A stretch of DNA of 64,000 bases, from the NCBI GenBank assembly GCA_963774625.1, contig CAVZFQ010000018.1, positions 124,001 through 188,000 on the forward strand, written 5' to 3'. How positions within the stretch are numbered: position 1 is the first letter of the stretch; each line of letters opens with the position of its first letter. This document shows positions 7,648-15,680 of the stretch, piece by piece. Source of the DNA: VAXT01 sp963774625. GTDB taxonomy: Bacteria; Actinomycetota; Thermoleophilia; Gaiellales; Gaiellaceae. The position numbers and the translations under genes were made by a program. The notes under the pieces were generated by a model. It saw only the letters and a program-made list of their open reading frames with translations, was not told the origin of the DNA and ran no database searches.

Positions 7648-8855
7648 ATGGCCACGTTCGAGCGGGAGCGCTCAATGAGCGCATCGTGGTTCTCGGGCTC
7701 GAGGACCTCGGTGGTGATCGTCCGGACGGCGAGCTCGTCGAACTCCGCCGACTCGACGTACTCGACGACGACCTCGTCCAGGCGCGGCAAGGCCTCGGCA
7801 CAGAACGCCTCGAACTCCTCCTTCTGGAAGTAGCGGTCGGCGAGCTCCCGGTAGCGCTCGAGCTTGTCTTCGTACGAGAGCTCTGCGTCCCCGATCTCGA
7901 AGTAGTCTGCGGTCGACTGGTTGATGCGCATCGGCCGCTCGCTGACCGCGCAGAACGCACACCAGGCGACGAGGGCCTTGATCGCCCAGGGGAAGTGGTA
8001 GTGGAGGCTCACGAGCGCGATGTCGGGGGACGCGTTTGCATAGTCGATCGGTGCCGCCTCGTCCCCTTTGACGATCACCTCGCAGGAGTTGAACTCCCAG
8101 CGAAAGAACGCGTTGACGAGCCTGCTGATCGTCTCCACCTCGCGGTGGAGCTCGGGCGAGAGGAAGTCCGTCTCGGTGCTGTAGCGGTAGTGCCCGTGGG
8201 CGGAGGGGTCGTACTGGGCGACGAGGGTCTGTGGCCCGATCGAGAGGCTCCGCGTGAACACGTCGAAGTCCTCGACGGCGGCCTGCACGTGCATCAGCCG
8301 CTCACCCGAGTGCTCGTACGCGAAGCGGAGCTCCTCCGGGCTCGTGATGCGCGTGACGCCGACCCACATCCCGCCGTCGAACGGCTTCATGAAGAGCGGA
8401 TAGCCGACCGCTTCGCCGACCTCCTCCAGATCGAACTCGGGGTTGTAGCGCTCGGCCATGTGCACGAAGCGGGGGTTGTCGATCGGCAGGCGATGCGGGA
8501 TCAGCCACGTGTCCGGGACCTTGATCCCGAGCCGCAGCATCGCGCAGTAGGCCGCGTGCTTCTCCATCGCCTGGAAAGTGAACGGGTTGTTCAGGAGGTA
8601 GACGTCGTCCATGAGGGCGACCTTCTTCAGCCACTCGCGAGGGAGGTCGTACCACCACGCGAGCCGGTCGATGACGAGCTGGAACTTCGGCGTGTAGCGG
8701 AGGTCGAACGGCTCGTTCATGATCCGCTCGGTCGTCAGCTCGTGGGTCTCACCGCGGTAGCGGACCGGCCCCAAGCGGCCGAGCACGGCTTCGAAAGCGC
8801 TCGGCCAATCCTCCTCGGTCGCGAGGAGCAGGCCAATCAGGTGCCGTTTCCCCAT
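7611..8855 (-). CDS. ATP-grasp-like protein of unknown function
   Basis: A 414-residue protein. The middle VGYPLFMKPFDGGMWVGVTR reads as an ATP-grasp core (a lysine on the first nucleotide strand followed by a glycine loop), and INDPDIALVS-like text (IDYANASPDIALVSLHYHF) may be the metal-binding end. The N-terminus, GKRHLIGLLLATEEDWPSAF, resembles a pre-ATP-grasp domain. ATP-grasp enzymes ligate a carboxylate to an amine or thiol via acyl phosphate; the substrate here is unknown. It is the first gene of the operon with the kinase and cNMP protein, an unusual context that suggests a signal-controlled modification. Confidence 0.72.
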   Translation of the reverse strand: MGKRHLIGLLLATEEDWPSAFEAVLGRLGPVRYRGETHELTTERIMNEPFDLRYTPKFQLVIDRLAWWYDLPREWLKKVALMDDVYLLNNPFTFQAMEKHAAYCAMLRLGIKVPDTWLIPHRLPIDNPRFVHMAERYNPEFDLEEVGEAVGYPLFMKPFDGGMWVGVTRITSPEELRFAYEHSGERLMHVQAAVEDFDVFTRSLSIGPQTLVAQYDPSAHGHYRYSTETDFLSPELHREVETISRLVNAFFRWEFNSCEVIVKGDEAAPIDYANASPDIALVSLHYHFPWAIKALVAWCAFCAVSERPMRINQSTADYFEIGDAELSYEDKLERYRELADRYFQKEEFEAFCAEALPRLDEVVVEYVESAEFDELAVRTITTEVLEPENHDALIERSRSNVAMWAADQRAATTS

Positions 8856-8905
8856 GCGTCAACGTGCGAGTCTAAGGCTCCGGAGTGGGGTTCCCGCGGA
8901 AGGTC

Positions 8906-9034
8906 TTAGAACTTCTGGCAGAGACGGACGGGCTTGCTCGGAGCGTTGTTCGTCGTCGAACCGCCGCCGACGGGCCCGGCGAACACGCCGGCCACGAGCA
9001 GCGCCCCGCTGAGCGCTATTGCGAGCCTCCGCAT
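8906..9034 (-). CDS. Small secreted peptide candidate
   Basis: A 42-codon frame, opening MRRLAIALSGALLVAGVFAG and ending NNAPSKPVRLCQKF. The start has the basic-hydrophobic-small pattern of a signal peptide, leaving a mature peptide of about 20 residues with a single cysteine. No good Shine-Dalgarno sequence is visible. It is small, isolated and not a recognised family, so coding is plausible rather than shown. Confidence 0.35.
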   Translation of the reverse strand: MRRLAIALSGALLVAGVFAGPVGGGSTTNNAPSKPVRLCQKF

Positions 9035-9069
9035 GTCACGGGGGATCGTACTCCTATTGCAAGAGCCTT

Positions 9070-9348
9070 TTAGAACGACCCACTGTCCGAGGTAGCGCGA
9101 GCAGCGGCCTCGGCTGAGCCGATCAACGGGATGATCTCGAACGAGACGAGATCGCTCCACTCTGCCGTCCACTGGCTGAACAGGCTCGGATCGTCGGTCT
9201 CCATCAGTTGGAAACAGCGGTCGAGGCGCGCGTCGACCCAGCTATCCAGATAGAGCAGGCCAGACGGAAGCATCCGACCCTTCGCAGCGGCTCGCTCGTA
9301 CACAGGGCGGGCACCGTGGACGAAGTCTTCGATGACCATGTATCGCAT
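9070..9348 (-). CDS. DUF3303-like small protein
   Basis: A 92-residue protein beginning RYMVIEDFVHGARPVYERAA. The continuation GLLYLDSWVDARLDRCFQLM, then ETDDPSLFSQWTAEWSDLVS, matches the layout of DUF3303 proteins: a dimeric alpha-beta barrel-like fold in which a long middle helix follows a 'YLDSWV' strand. Function is unknown in the family. It lies between the YjbQ-like gene and a secreted-peptide candidate on the same strand. Confidence 0.7.
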   Translation of the reverse strand: MRYMVIEDFVHGARPVYERAAAKGRMLPSGLLYLDSWVDARLDRCFQLMETDDPSLFSQWTAEWSDLVSFEIIPLIGSAEAAARATSDSGSF

Positions 9349-9384
9349 CTCAGCCTGTGCGGCCGTTTCGCGAATCCGGCGCGG

Positions 9385-9837
9385 CTAGGTGCCGACGACC
9401 TGGACGATCCAGCGGCGCTCGCGCTCGCGGTCGAGCTCGAGGAAGAGCACGCGCTGCCAGGTGCCGAGGCAGAACTCGCCGTTGCGCACGGGGATCGACT
9501 CGCCGGCGGAGCCGAGGAGCATCGACATGCAGTGCGCGTGGCCGTTTCCGGCCTCCATGTCCTCTTCGCAGAGATTCTCGGTCCGGCGGTCCCAGTCGTC
9601 GTGCGCGTAGTACCCGTCGCTCGGGACGAGCTTGCGGAGGAGCCCGGCGAAATCGTCGAGGAACCCGGCTTCGAACTCGTTGACCCGCACGCAGCACGTC
9701 GTGTGCGGCGAATAGACGCAGACGATGCCGTCGCGGATGCCGCTCTCGCGCACCGCCTCGGAAACTTCATCGGTGATGTCCCGCACGGAGAGACCTCCGG
9801 CCGTCCTCAGACGCCGTTCGTGCTGGAAGACCTTCAC
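9385..9837 (-). CDS. YjbQ/UPF0047 family protein (secondary thiamine-phosphate synthase type)
   Basis: A 150-residue, full-length member of the YjbQ family. Typical blocks are present: YSPHTTCCVRVNEFEAGFLD, the DDWDRRTENL region, NGHAHCMSMLLGS, and LGTWQRVLFLELDRERERRW near the C-terminus. Family members form trimers and some have weak thiamine-phosphate synthase activity in place of ThiE; the true role is not settled. The start is a GTG; a TAGGAT box lies nine bases upstream. Confidence 0.88.
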   Translation of the reverse strand: MKVFQHERRLRTAGGLSVRDITDEVSEAVRESGIRDGIVCVYSPHTTCCVRVNEFEAGFLDDFAGLLRKLVPSDGYYAHDDWDRRTENLCEEDMEAGNGHAHCMSMLLGSAGESIPVRNGEFCLGTWQRVLFLELDRERERRWIVQVVGT

Positions 9838-9900
9838 GCGTCCAGAATCCTAGCGAGGGACGCTGAAGGCGTCACGGAGGGGAGCTACCCTCCTCCCGAC

Positions 9901-9974
9901 GGGCCCGTAGCTCAGTTGGTCAGAGCAGCCGACTCATAATCGGTTGGTCCCTGGTTCGAGTCCAGGCGGGCCCA
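9901..9974 (+). tRNA. tRNA with CAU anticodon (Ile2 more likely than Met)
   Basis: A complete cloverleaf. The acceptor GGGCCCG pairs with CGGGCCC (9967-9973). The D arm is GCTC/GAGC. The anticodon arm is GCCGA-CTCATAA-TCGGT with anticodon CAT at 9935-9937. The T arm is CCTGG-TTCGAGT-CCAGG and the discriminator base is A. No CCA is encoded. From memory, the D, anticodon and variable regions look closer to bacterial tRNA-Ile2, whose CAU is modified by TilS to read AUA, than to elongator tRNA-Met. Initiator is unlikely because the anticodon stem lacks the three G-C pairs. Confidence 0.93.
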
Positions 9975-10071
9975 CTCTCTTGCTGCGCTGCTGTCGGGCT
10001 TCGGTCGCCGAACCGGAGCGGCGTGCGGTGCGAATCACGGGGGAAGCAAACACCCCGACAGAGGAGTCTCC

Positions 10072-10473
10072 ATGCGCTTCATCCCGACGAAGTTCCATGC
10101 GCCGCTCGACTACATCGTCGGCGCAGCGCTGATCGCCGCACCGTGGATCTTCCAGTTCTCGGAGAACACGGCCGCGACGATCGTGCCAATCGTGCTGGGC
10201 ATTGGGCTGATCGCCTACAGCCTGTTCACGAATTACGAGCTCGGCGTCTGGAAAGTGGCGCCGATGGCCGTGCACAACCTGATCGACATCGCCGCCGGCA
10301 CCGTCCTCGTCGCTTCGCCGTGGATCTTCGGCTTCGCCGACGAGTCGGCCAACGTGTGGGTACCGCACGTGGTCGTGGGCATCGCGGCGATCTTCCTCGG
10401 CCTCACCACTGTGCAGCAGGGTGGCTACGCGTACCGCAAGAGCGGCAGTACCCAGACAACAGCCGCCGGCTAA
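10072..10473 (+). CDS. SPW-repeat membrane protein
   Basis: A 133-residue membrane protein with four hydrophobic segments arranged as a tandem repeat. Each half contains the SPW-type motif: IVGAALIAAPWIFQFSE in the first half and AAGTVLVASPWIFGFADE in the second. The family is common in bacteria and of unknown function. GAGGAG lies just before the ATG. The gene follows the tRNA by about 100 bases. Confidence 0.85.
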   Translation: MRFIPTKFHAPLDYIVGAALIAAPWIFQFSENTAATIVPIVLGIGLIAYSLFTNYELGVWKVAPMAVHNLIDIAAGTVLVASPWIFGFADESANVWVPHVVVGIAAIFLGLTTVQQGGYAYRKSGSTQTTAAG

Positions 10474-10487
10474 CTCGAACGGTTCCA

Positions 10488-10520
10488 GTGCCAGGCACGT
10501 GCCAGGCACGTGCCTGGCAC
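10488..10520. repeat. Three tandem copies of an 11-base near-palindrome
   Basis: GTGCCAGGCAC occurs twice in tandem (10488-10498 and 10499-10509), followed by GTGCCTGGCAC at 10510-10520. The unit can fold on itself or pair with its neighbours. It sits between the convergent SPW and cupin genes. The same core recurs at 52921 and 53024, so it is a dispersed element; it may act as a bidirectional terminator here. Confidence 0.75.
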
Positions 10521-10535
10521 AGTCCACAGTCTCGG

Positions 10536-10925
10536 CTACAACGCGGAGTCGAGGATCTCGGCGTGCTCGTCCTCGGGCGGGGTGCCGTAGGCATAAACGA
10601 CGAGATCCTCGTCGCCGTGGTTCACGTTCTGGAGGACCGTGCCCGGCTCGACGTGGATGAGCCCGCCGGTGGGCACGTCCTGACGCTCCGGCGGGTCGCC
10701 GACGTACATCGACAGCGTTCCCTGCAGGACGACGAACGTCTCTTCCTGGATCGGGTGCTTGTGGCGGCGCCCTTTGGCGCCGGGCTCATAGCGCCAGATG
10801 TTCGCGCGAGTGTGGGCGAATCCGGCCAGCTCGCTCAGCTCGGCGACGTGGCGTGGCGGCTCGTCGGGTTCGTGAGGGCGGGTCTTCCATTCGAGCACAG
10901 CAGGACGGATCACGCGAAAGGCCAT
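10536..10925 (-). CDS. Cupin-domain protein
   Basis: A 129-residue protein with a single cupin barrel. Motif 1 is visible as RRHKHPIQEETFVVLQGTLS, with the two histidines and glutamate (H-x-H ... E) that hold the metal. Motif 2 is around GLIHVEPGTVLQNVNHGDE, with the last histidine ligand. Cupins range from dioxygenases and isomerases to simple sensors, and no substrate is indicated. A TAGGCT box lies five bases before the ATG, with no Shine-Dalgarno sequence. Confidence 0.85.
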   Translation of the reverse strand: MAFRVIRPAVLEWKTRPHEPDEPPRHVAELSELAGFAHTRANIWRYEPGAKGRRHKHPIQEETFVVLQGTLSMYVGDPPERQDVPTGGLIHVEPGTVLQNVNHGDEDLVVYAYGTPPEDEHAEILDSAL

Positions 10926-10930
10926 GCCGC

Positions 10931-10936
10931 AGCCTA
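10931..10936 (-). promoter_or_regulatory. -10 box, leaderless promoter of the cupin gene
   Basis: TAGGCT lies five bases before the ATG at 10925; no ribosome binding site is present. Confidence 0.4.
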
Positions 10937-11006
10937 ACTTTAGAAATCATCCTTGCGGACTAGGCAAAGGCGGCACGTGGCCCCCATAATGTGTTTACCC
11001 TGGCGT

Positions 11007-11067
11007 CGGGTCTCAGCCTTGCGGCAAGCATGGGGCCGGGGAGGCTTTGCCGCAGGAGCCGACCCGG
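11007..11067. repeat. Long imperfect inverted repeat between cupin and M48 genes
   Basis: CCTTGCGGCAAGC (11017-11029) can pair with GCTTTGCCGCAGG (11043-11055), and the flanking GGGTC (11008-11012) with GACCC (11061-11065). The stem spans about 60 bases. It is just downstream of the M48 gene and upstream of the cupin gene, both on the minus strand, so a terminator or RNA leader is possible. Confidence 0.5.
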
Positions 11068-11076
11068 CCCCTCCTA

Positions 11077-12168
11077 CTAGACGGGAACGGCGGCCCCTCT
11101 CTTCCAGGCGCGACCTGCGGCGATGCGCTCGGCAGGCGTGGGGTGGCTATGGAACGCGAGGTGGAAGGCGCGCGGCGGGTCGAGATCCGCCAGGTTCTCG
11201 CGCGCGAGTTGAGCGTGGAGTCGCTCGTAGGCCTCGGGGTCGTCGGTGAGATCGAGCGAGAAGCGGTCTGCAGTGCGCTCGAAGCGCCGTGACAGCGCGG
11301 AGACGAACGGCAGCGACGCGAGCTCGAGCGCCGTGAAGAGGAAGACCGCAAACGGGACGATGCCGGGGTCGCCTGGATCGTCGGTCACGGCCCACAGCAG
11401 CAGCACAGCGCCGGCCGCGCCTGCCATCGCGAGCAGAGTTCCGATGGCGACATGCTGGAACCGGCGATGCCCGAGCTCGTGCGCGATCACGGTTCTCAGC
11501 TCGGGCTCGCCGCCTCGCTCGAGCAACGTGTCCCAGAGCACGACCCTCCGAGTGCGGCCGAGCCCCGACACGTAGGCGTTGCTCTTCGTCGTCCGGCGGC
11601 TCGCGTCGGCGACCAGCACGTCTCGGATGGGAACGCCGGCTCGATCCGCCAGCGCGCGCAGCTCGCCCGCGAGCCGCTTGTCGTCCAGCGGACGGAAGCG
11701 GTTGAAGACCGGCTCCAGCACCACCGGAGCCACGAAGGTGAGCAGGGCGACGAGGGCGGCCGCTCCGACGGCAGCGATCAAGGGCCACGAGCGTGGGAAC
11801 GCGCGGGCCGCGCCGACGAGGCCGATGAACGCGACCCCGGTGAAGACGGCCCCGATCGCAAGAGCCTTGAGGCGATCAGCGATCCAGCCGCGAACCGACT
11901 GTGTCGAGAATCCCCAAGCGCGCTCGTGCCTGAAGCGCCACACCGCGAGTGGCAGGCGCGCAAGGGTCGTCGCCGCGACGACCAGCGCCGTCAAAACGAG
12001 CACTTCGAGCCACCAGGCCGGCGAGAGCTCGTCGTCCACCTGCGCGAAGACGAGCGCCAGCGGGACGAGCAGCCCGAGCGCCAATTCGGCCAGCCGGATC
12101 CGGTAGAGCGGCCGGTGATAGCGCTTGGAACGGGCAACTTCTTCCTCCGTGAAGATCGCGTTAAGCAC
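11077..12168 (-). CDS. M48-family (Ste24/HtpX-like) membrane metalloprotease
   Basis: A 363-residue integral-membrane zinc endopeptidase. About four hydrophobic segments precede the catalytic domain, which contains VIAHELGHRRFQH (HExxH, near residue 226). The third zinc ligand is probably the glutamate in RRFERTADRF. NAYVSGLGRTRRVVLWDTLL, ahead of the HExxH, is typical of Ste24/HtpX proteins. Members degrade misfolded membrane proteins or process lipidated peptides. The GTG at 12168 is preferred because upstream codons would run into the divergent AAA gene. Pairing with an FtsH-like gene recalls the FtsH-HtpX membrane quality-control team. Confidence 0.87.
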   Translation of the reverse strand: MLNAIFTEEEVARSKRYHRPLYRIRLAELALGLLVPLALVFAQVDDELSPAWWLEVLVLTALVVAATTLARLPLAVWRFRHERAWGFSTQSVRGWIADRLKALAIGAVFTGVAFIGLVGAARAFPRSWPLIAAVGAAALVALLTFVAPVVLEPVFNRFRPLDDKRLAGELRALADRAGVPIRDVLVADASRRTTKSNAYVSGLGRTRRVVLWDTLLERGGEPELRTVIAHELGHRRFQHVAIGTLLAMAGAAGAVLLLWAVTDDPGDPGIVPFAVFLFTALELASLPFVSALSRRFERTADRFSLDLTDDPEAYERLHAQLARENLADLDPPRAFHLAFHSHPTPAERIAAGRAWKRGAAVPV

Positions 12169-12213
12169 CGTTAAGCGTGCGAGTTTTTCAACAAAGACGG
12201 CTGATACCCCGTC

Positions 12214-12219
12214 TAATCT
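12214..12219 (+). promoter_or_regulatory. -10 box, leaderless promoter of the FtsH-like gene
   Basis: TAATCT lies six bases before the ATG at 12226, without a Shine-Dalgarno sequence. Confidence 0.5.
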
Positions 12220-12225
12220 CAGTGA

Positions 12226-14646
12226 ATGGCAAGCGGCGACCACGCCGAGCCCAGCATCTTCAGCGACAACGCGTCGCTCGAGCTCGGCGAGCAGTGGAGG
12301 CGATTCACCCGCAGCGCAACCCTGATCGCGGTCCTGACGAGCCCCGCGATCTTCGTCTGGCTGTACTACCAGTCCGACCTGCACCTCGGCTGGGCGTTGG
12401 CCTGGACGTTCATCGCGGTGATCCTCTTCCGCGGCGTCGTCGACGTCATCGTTCGACGCTTCATCCCCTGGCCGAGCCTCTTCGGAACCGTCGACAAGCG
12501 GCTCAAGGAGGAGGACGTCGTCAACCGACGCCGTGCCTGGTTCTGGCGCAAGTGGATCCGCCGGATCGTCTTCGTCGTTGCGCTCTTCACGGTGATCTGG
12601 CTGATCCGCCTACTCATTCCCGGCGGCGAATGGCTGACCTGGACGGAGAACATCACGGGAATCTGGGATCGGCTCAAGTTCTATCTGAGCCAGCCGCAGC
12701 TCCTGATGTACGCGATCATCTTCCCGGTCTTCTTCCTCTTCAACTTCCTGATCCTGCTGGGTCCGCTGATGCTCGTCGGGATCACGCAGATGAGGGGGTT
12801 CGAGCCCGGCGACGCAGACTGGGGCGTGCGACTCGGCGACGTGCGGGGGCAGAACGAGGCCAAAGAGGAGGTCAACCGCGTCGTCTCGCTGTGGCAGTCG
12901 GGCGAGGCGTTCGAAGCGGCCGGCGGCAAGCGCGAGCGCGGCCTGCTCTTCTTGGGCCCGCCGGGCACGGGCAAGACGATGCTCGCCAAGGCGATCGCCA
13001 CCGGCTTCAACTGCCCATTCGTCAGCATGCCCGGCTCAGGGTTCCAGCAGACCTTCATGGGCATGGACGCCGTCATCGTCCGCTACCTCGCCTGGAAGGC
13101 GAAGCGGCTGGCCGCGAAGTGGGGCGGCCAGTGCATCGTCTTCATCGACGAGATCGATGCGGTCGGCATGCGCCGCTCGGCGCTCGGCGGCGGCGGTGCG
13201 GTCGGCGGGATGAGCGGTACGTCGGCGGGCCGCTTCGAGGACCACGCGTTTTACGGATCGCACGGCGCCCTCAACCCGAGTCAGGACTTGATCCTGGAGA
13301 CGCGAGCCTGGCGCGACCGGCTGTTCGAGGCCCGTGCGCCCGAGAGCAGGCCCCAGAAAGTCGGTTTCCTGGGCGGGATCGTGAAGCAGTTCATGCCCGG
13401 GATGATGGGCGGCGGCATGGGTCAGCTCGCGCTGAACCAGTTGCTCGTCGTAATGGACGGCATCGACAACCCGCCGTTCTTCAAGAGTCGGACGACGAAT
13501 TGGGTGAACACATTCCTGGACGCGTCCTACGTCGTCCCGCGCAGGATCGGCAAGGCACAGCTGCGCCTCAGGCCGCCTAAGCCGCGGAAGCTGCAGATCT
13601 ATTTCATCGGCGCGACGAACGTGCCGATCAACGTCCTCGATCCCGCACTCATCAGGCCGGGACGCATGGGCCGGCACGTGTGGCTGCGGACGCCGACGAA
13701 GCGCGACCGGCTCGACATCTTCGACCTCTACATCAACAAGGTCGACCACGTGGCGGAGCTCGACTCCGAGAAGCGGCGGGACGAGATCGCGCGCATCACC
13801 AACGGCTACTCCCCCGCAATGATCGAGCAGGTCTGCTCGATGGCGCTCACGTACGCGCACTCCGACCGGCGCGAGCGCTTCTCGTGGGACGACATCGTCG
13901 AGGCGATGACCACGATCGAGTCGGGCATGGCGATCAAGATCGAGTACGTCCCCGAGGAGACGCGCGCTGTCGCGATCCACGAGGCGGGGCACGCGGTTGC
14001 CGGCCATGTCTACATGAAGGGCGCCGAGTCGACCCGTCTGTCGATCCGCCGCCGCGGAGACGCGCTCGGCCACCACCAGGCGCTCGAGAAGGAAGAGCGC
14101 TTCAGTTCCTGGCGGAGCGAGGAGGTGGCCCGCTTGATCTGGACGCTCGGCGCGATGGCCGCCGAGCGAGTGTTCTACGGGGAGAACTCGACCGGAGTCG
14201 GCGGCGACGTGCAGAGCGCCACGGCCCGCGCAGCGTGGATGGTCGGCGCCTGCGCCATGGCCCCCGAGCGGATCGAGATCAACGGTCGCTTCAAGAAGGA
14301 AGAGGATGCCGACCGGGAGCGCAAGAAGATCGCCCGGCGCTTCGAGGGGATCGGGACGCAGATCATGAACCGCTCCGGGGGCGGCGGCCCCATGGAGCAC
14401 GACCCGCTCTCCGGGGTGATGATGGACCGCGACAAGCGCTCGATGGCGTGTCAGCTGATCGGCCAGGCGTACGTCGCAGCGCACCTGTTGATCGAGCACA
14501 ACCGTGAAGCCGTCGAGCAGATCGCCGACGTTCTCGTCGAACGCAAGGAATTGCACGGAGACGAGATCGTGGGGCTCCTCGACGGCTCCAAGCTCGCGCT
14601 GCCTGAAGTCGATCTCACGGATGAGGCGATATGGCCGAAACTATGA
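12226..14646 (+). CDS. Divergent FtsH-like AAA+ membrane protease (M41)
   Basis: An 806-residue protein. Four hydrophobic segments lie in residues 25-190, against two in classical FtsH. The AAA module has Walker A GPPGTGKTMLAKAI (near 245), Walker B IVFIDEIDAVG (near 304) and an SRH with NVLDPALIRPGRMGR, which keeps both arginine fingers. Between Walker B and the SRH sits an extra glycine- and methionine-rich stretch of roughly 100 residues (for example KQFMPGMMGGGMGQLALNQL). The M41 zinc site is HEAGHAVAGH near 585, with the distal ligand in GVGGDVQSAT. It is predicted to extract and degrade membrane proteins using ATP. The ATGA overlap couples it to the next gene. Confidence 0.92.
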   Translation: MASGDHAEPSIFSDNASLELGEQWRRFTRSATLIAVLTSPAIFVWLYYQSDLHLGWALAWTFIAVILFRGVVDVIVRRFIPWPSLFGTVDKRLKEEDVVNRRRAWFWRKWIRRIVFVVALFTVIWLIRLLIPGGEWLTWTENITGIWDRLKFYLSQPQLLMYAIIFPVFFLFNFLILLGPLMLVGITQMRGFEPGDADWGVRLGDVRGQNEAKEEVNRVVSLWQSGEAFEAAGGKRERGLLFLGPPGTGKTMLAKAIATGFNCPFVSMPGSGFQQTFMGMDAVIVRYLAWKAKRLAAKWGGQCIVFIDEIDAVGMRRSALGGGGAVGGMSGTSAGRFEDHAFYGSHGALNPSQDLILETRAWRDRLFEARAPESRPQKVGFLGGIVKQFMPGMMGGGMGQLALNQLLVVMDGIDNPPFFKSRTTNWVNTFLDASYVVPRRIGKAQLRLRPPKPRKLQIYFIGATNVPINVLDPALIRPGRMGRHVWLRTPTKRDRLDIFDLYINKVDHVAELDSEKRRDEIARITNGYSPAMIEQVCSMALTYAHSDRRERFSWDDIVEAMTTIESGMAIKIEYVPEETRAVAIHEAGHAVAGHVYMKGAESTRLSIRRRGDALGHHQALEKEERFSSWRSEEVARLIWTLGAMAAERVFYGENSTGVGGDVQSATARAAWMVGACAMAPERIEINGRFKKEEDADRERKKIARRFEGIGTQIMNRSGGGGPMEHDPLSGVMMDRDKRSMACQLIGQAYVAAHLLIEHNREAVEQIADVLVERKELHGDEIVGLLDGSKLALPEVDLTDEAIWPKL

Positions 14647-15400
14647 ACAGCGTGTCCGAAGCCGACGAACGCCCCGAGCTCGAGACCATCGTGCCGCCGC
14701 TCACGAGGCCGCGAACCACCGTCGTTCACGGAGGGCGCTTCACGCTGGCCTATCTGCTGCTGGTGCTGATCTTCGGTGGGGTGGCCTCGCTCTTCACGTA
14801 CCTGATCGTCCAGGAGACCTCGCAGCCGTGGTCCACGTTCAAGCCGGAGGGCGAGGGGCTCGCTCGGGCGCGCAGATTGCGAACCACGTAGCTCCGAACT
14901 ATCGCGCCGACGGAGAGCAGATCGCGCTCGTCGAGGCCCAGCCTCCGATCGTCCAGAACAGGGTCGTGGACGCGATCGCAATCGCACGAGACCGCATCCG
15001 TCCAGTGGGCGGGGGCTACCGCTCGTTCGAGCCCGCCACGAGGACGCTCTTCTATGTCTTCTGCTCTCCTGTGCAGCAGGACTGCGCGCTTCCAAACGCG
15101 ACCCCGGAGCACATAACGCTTCTCCAGCGAGAATCGCTCGAGCTCGCCCTCTACACCTTCAAGTACATGGATGACATCGACGCAGTAGTCGCCCTACTCC
15201 CGGCGACCGGCGGAGAGAATCCCGCCGTCTACCTCCGCCGCCGCGCATTCACGAAGCAGCTCGAGCAGCCGTTGCAAATGACGTTGCCCGGCCGCGCTCC
15301 CTTTACCGTCACCAGCTTGACCGACAAGAGCGTTGTCGAGCAGACACACGGCACAGAACGTTTCCCGCGTACTTCCAGCCGGCAGCCAACGGGGGCGTAA
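14643..15400 (+). CDS. Single-span membrane protein, frameshifted; FtsH-locus partner
   Basis: About 250 residues if repaired. The start ATG overlaps the protease stop (ATGA); an in-frame ATG at 14631 is an alternative. One transmembrane segment (FTLAYLLLVLIFGGVASLFT) is followed by an extracytoplasmic part. Around 14870 the frame changes: LARA continues as QIANHVAPNYRADGEQIALV if one GC is removed from the GCGCGC run. The rest stays open to 15400 (YVFCSPVQQDCALPNATPEH and a C-terminal stretch). No known family recognised. Tight coupling suggests an adaptor or regulator of the protease. Confidence 0.6.
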
Positions 15401-15420
15401 TGCTCCGGCTCGGGGGGCCG

Positions 15421-15463
15421 CCTCCCGAGGAGCAGCCTCAGGAGGGCGGGGCCAGCAGGCCCC
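15421..15463 (+). terminator. Twin GC-rich hairpins after the FtsH locus
   Basis: CCTCCCGAGG (15421-15430) pairs with CCTCAGGAGG (15436-15445) with one mismatch, and GGGGCC (15448-15453) pairs with GGCCCC (15458-15463). There is no T run, as is usual for high-G+C actinobacteria. Confidence 0.45.
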
Positions 15464-15525
15464 CTAAGAGGGTGTGACCGAACACCTCCAATCGGGGGAC
15501 GCGCTCCAGGCCGGTCGCGCGCAAG

Positions 15526-15633
15526 ATGCGATCCGACAGCGGCAGTAAGAAGAAAGGCGGCCCAATGACTGCGGATCTGCTCAGGCAGGCATTCCGGAAC
15601 TTCGGTTGCGGACTGCGTCGACGGATCGTTTAA
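15526..15633 (+). CDS. Very small basic ORF, doubtful
   Basis: A 35-codon frame, starting MRSDSGSKKKGGPMTADLLR and ending in TAA at 15631. An inner ATG at 15565 has AAGAAAGG upstream and would give a 22-residue peptide with several arginines. It fills the 280-base gap between two genes. Only the ribosome-binding-like sequence supports it. Confidence 0.22.
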   Translation: MRSDSGSKKKGGPMTADLLRQAFRNFGCGLRRRIV

Positions 15634-15680
15634 CTGAGTCTTTGCTTTGCGAGGAGAGGCGGCGTGCTACACGTTAAGCG

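Noticed and set aside
7632..8909. 425-codon plus-strand frame over the ATP-grasp gene
   Set aside because: Antisense shadow without motifs; the minus-strand protein has a coherent fold and operon context.
12177..13580. Long plus-strand frame overlapping the FtsH-like gene
   Set aside because: Low-complexity arginine-rich shadow of a gene with full AAA and M41 motifs.
13036..14556. 506-codon frame antisense to the FtsH-like gene
   Set aside because: It has no recognisable domain and mirrors the G+C-rich third positions of the real gene.
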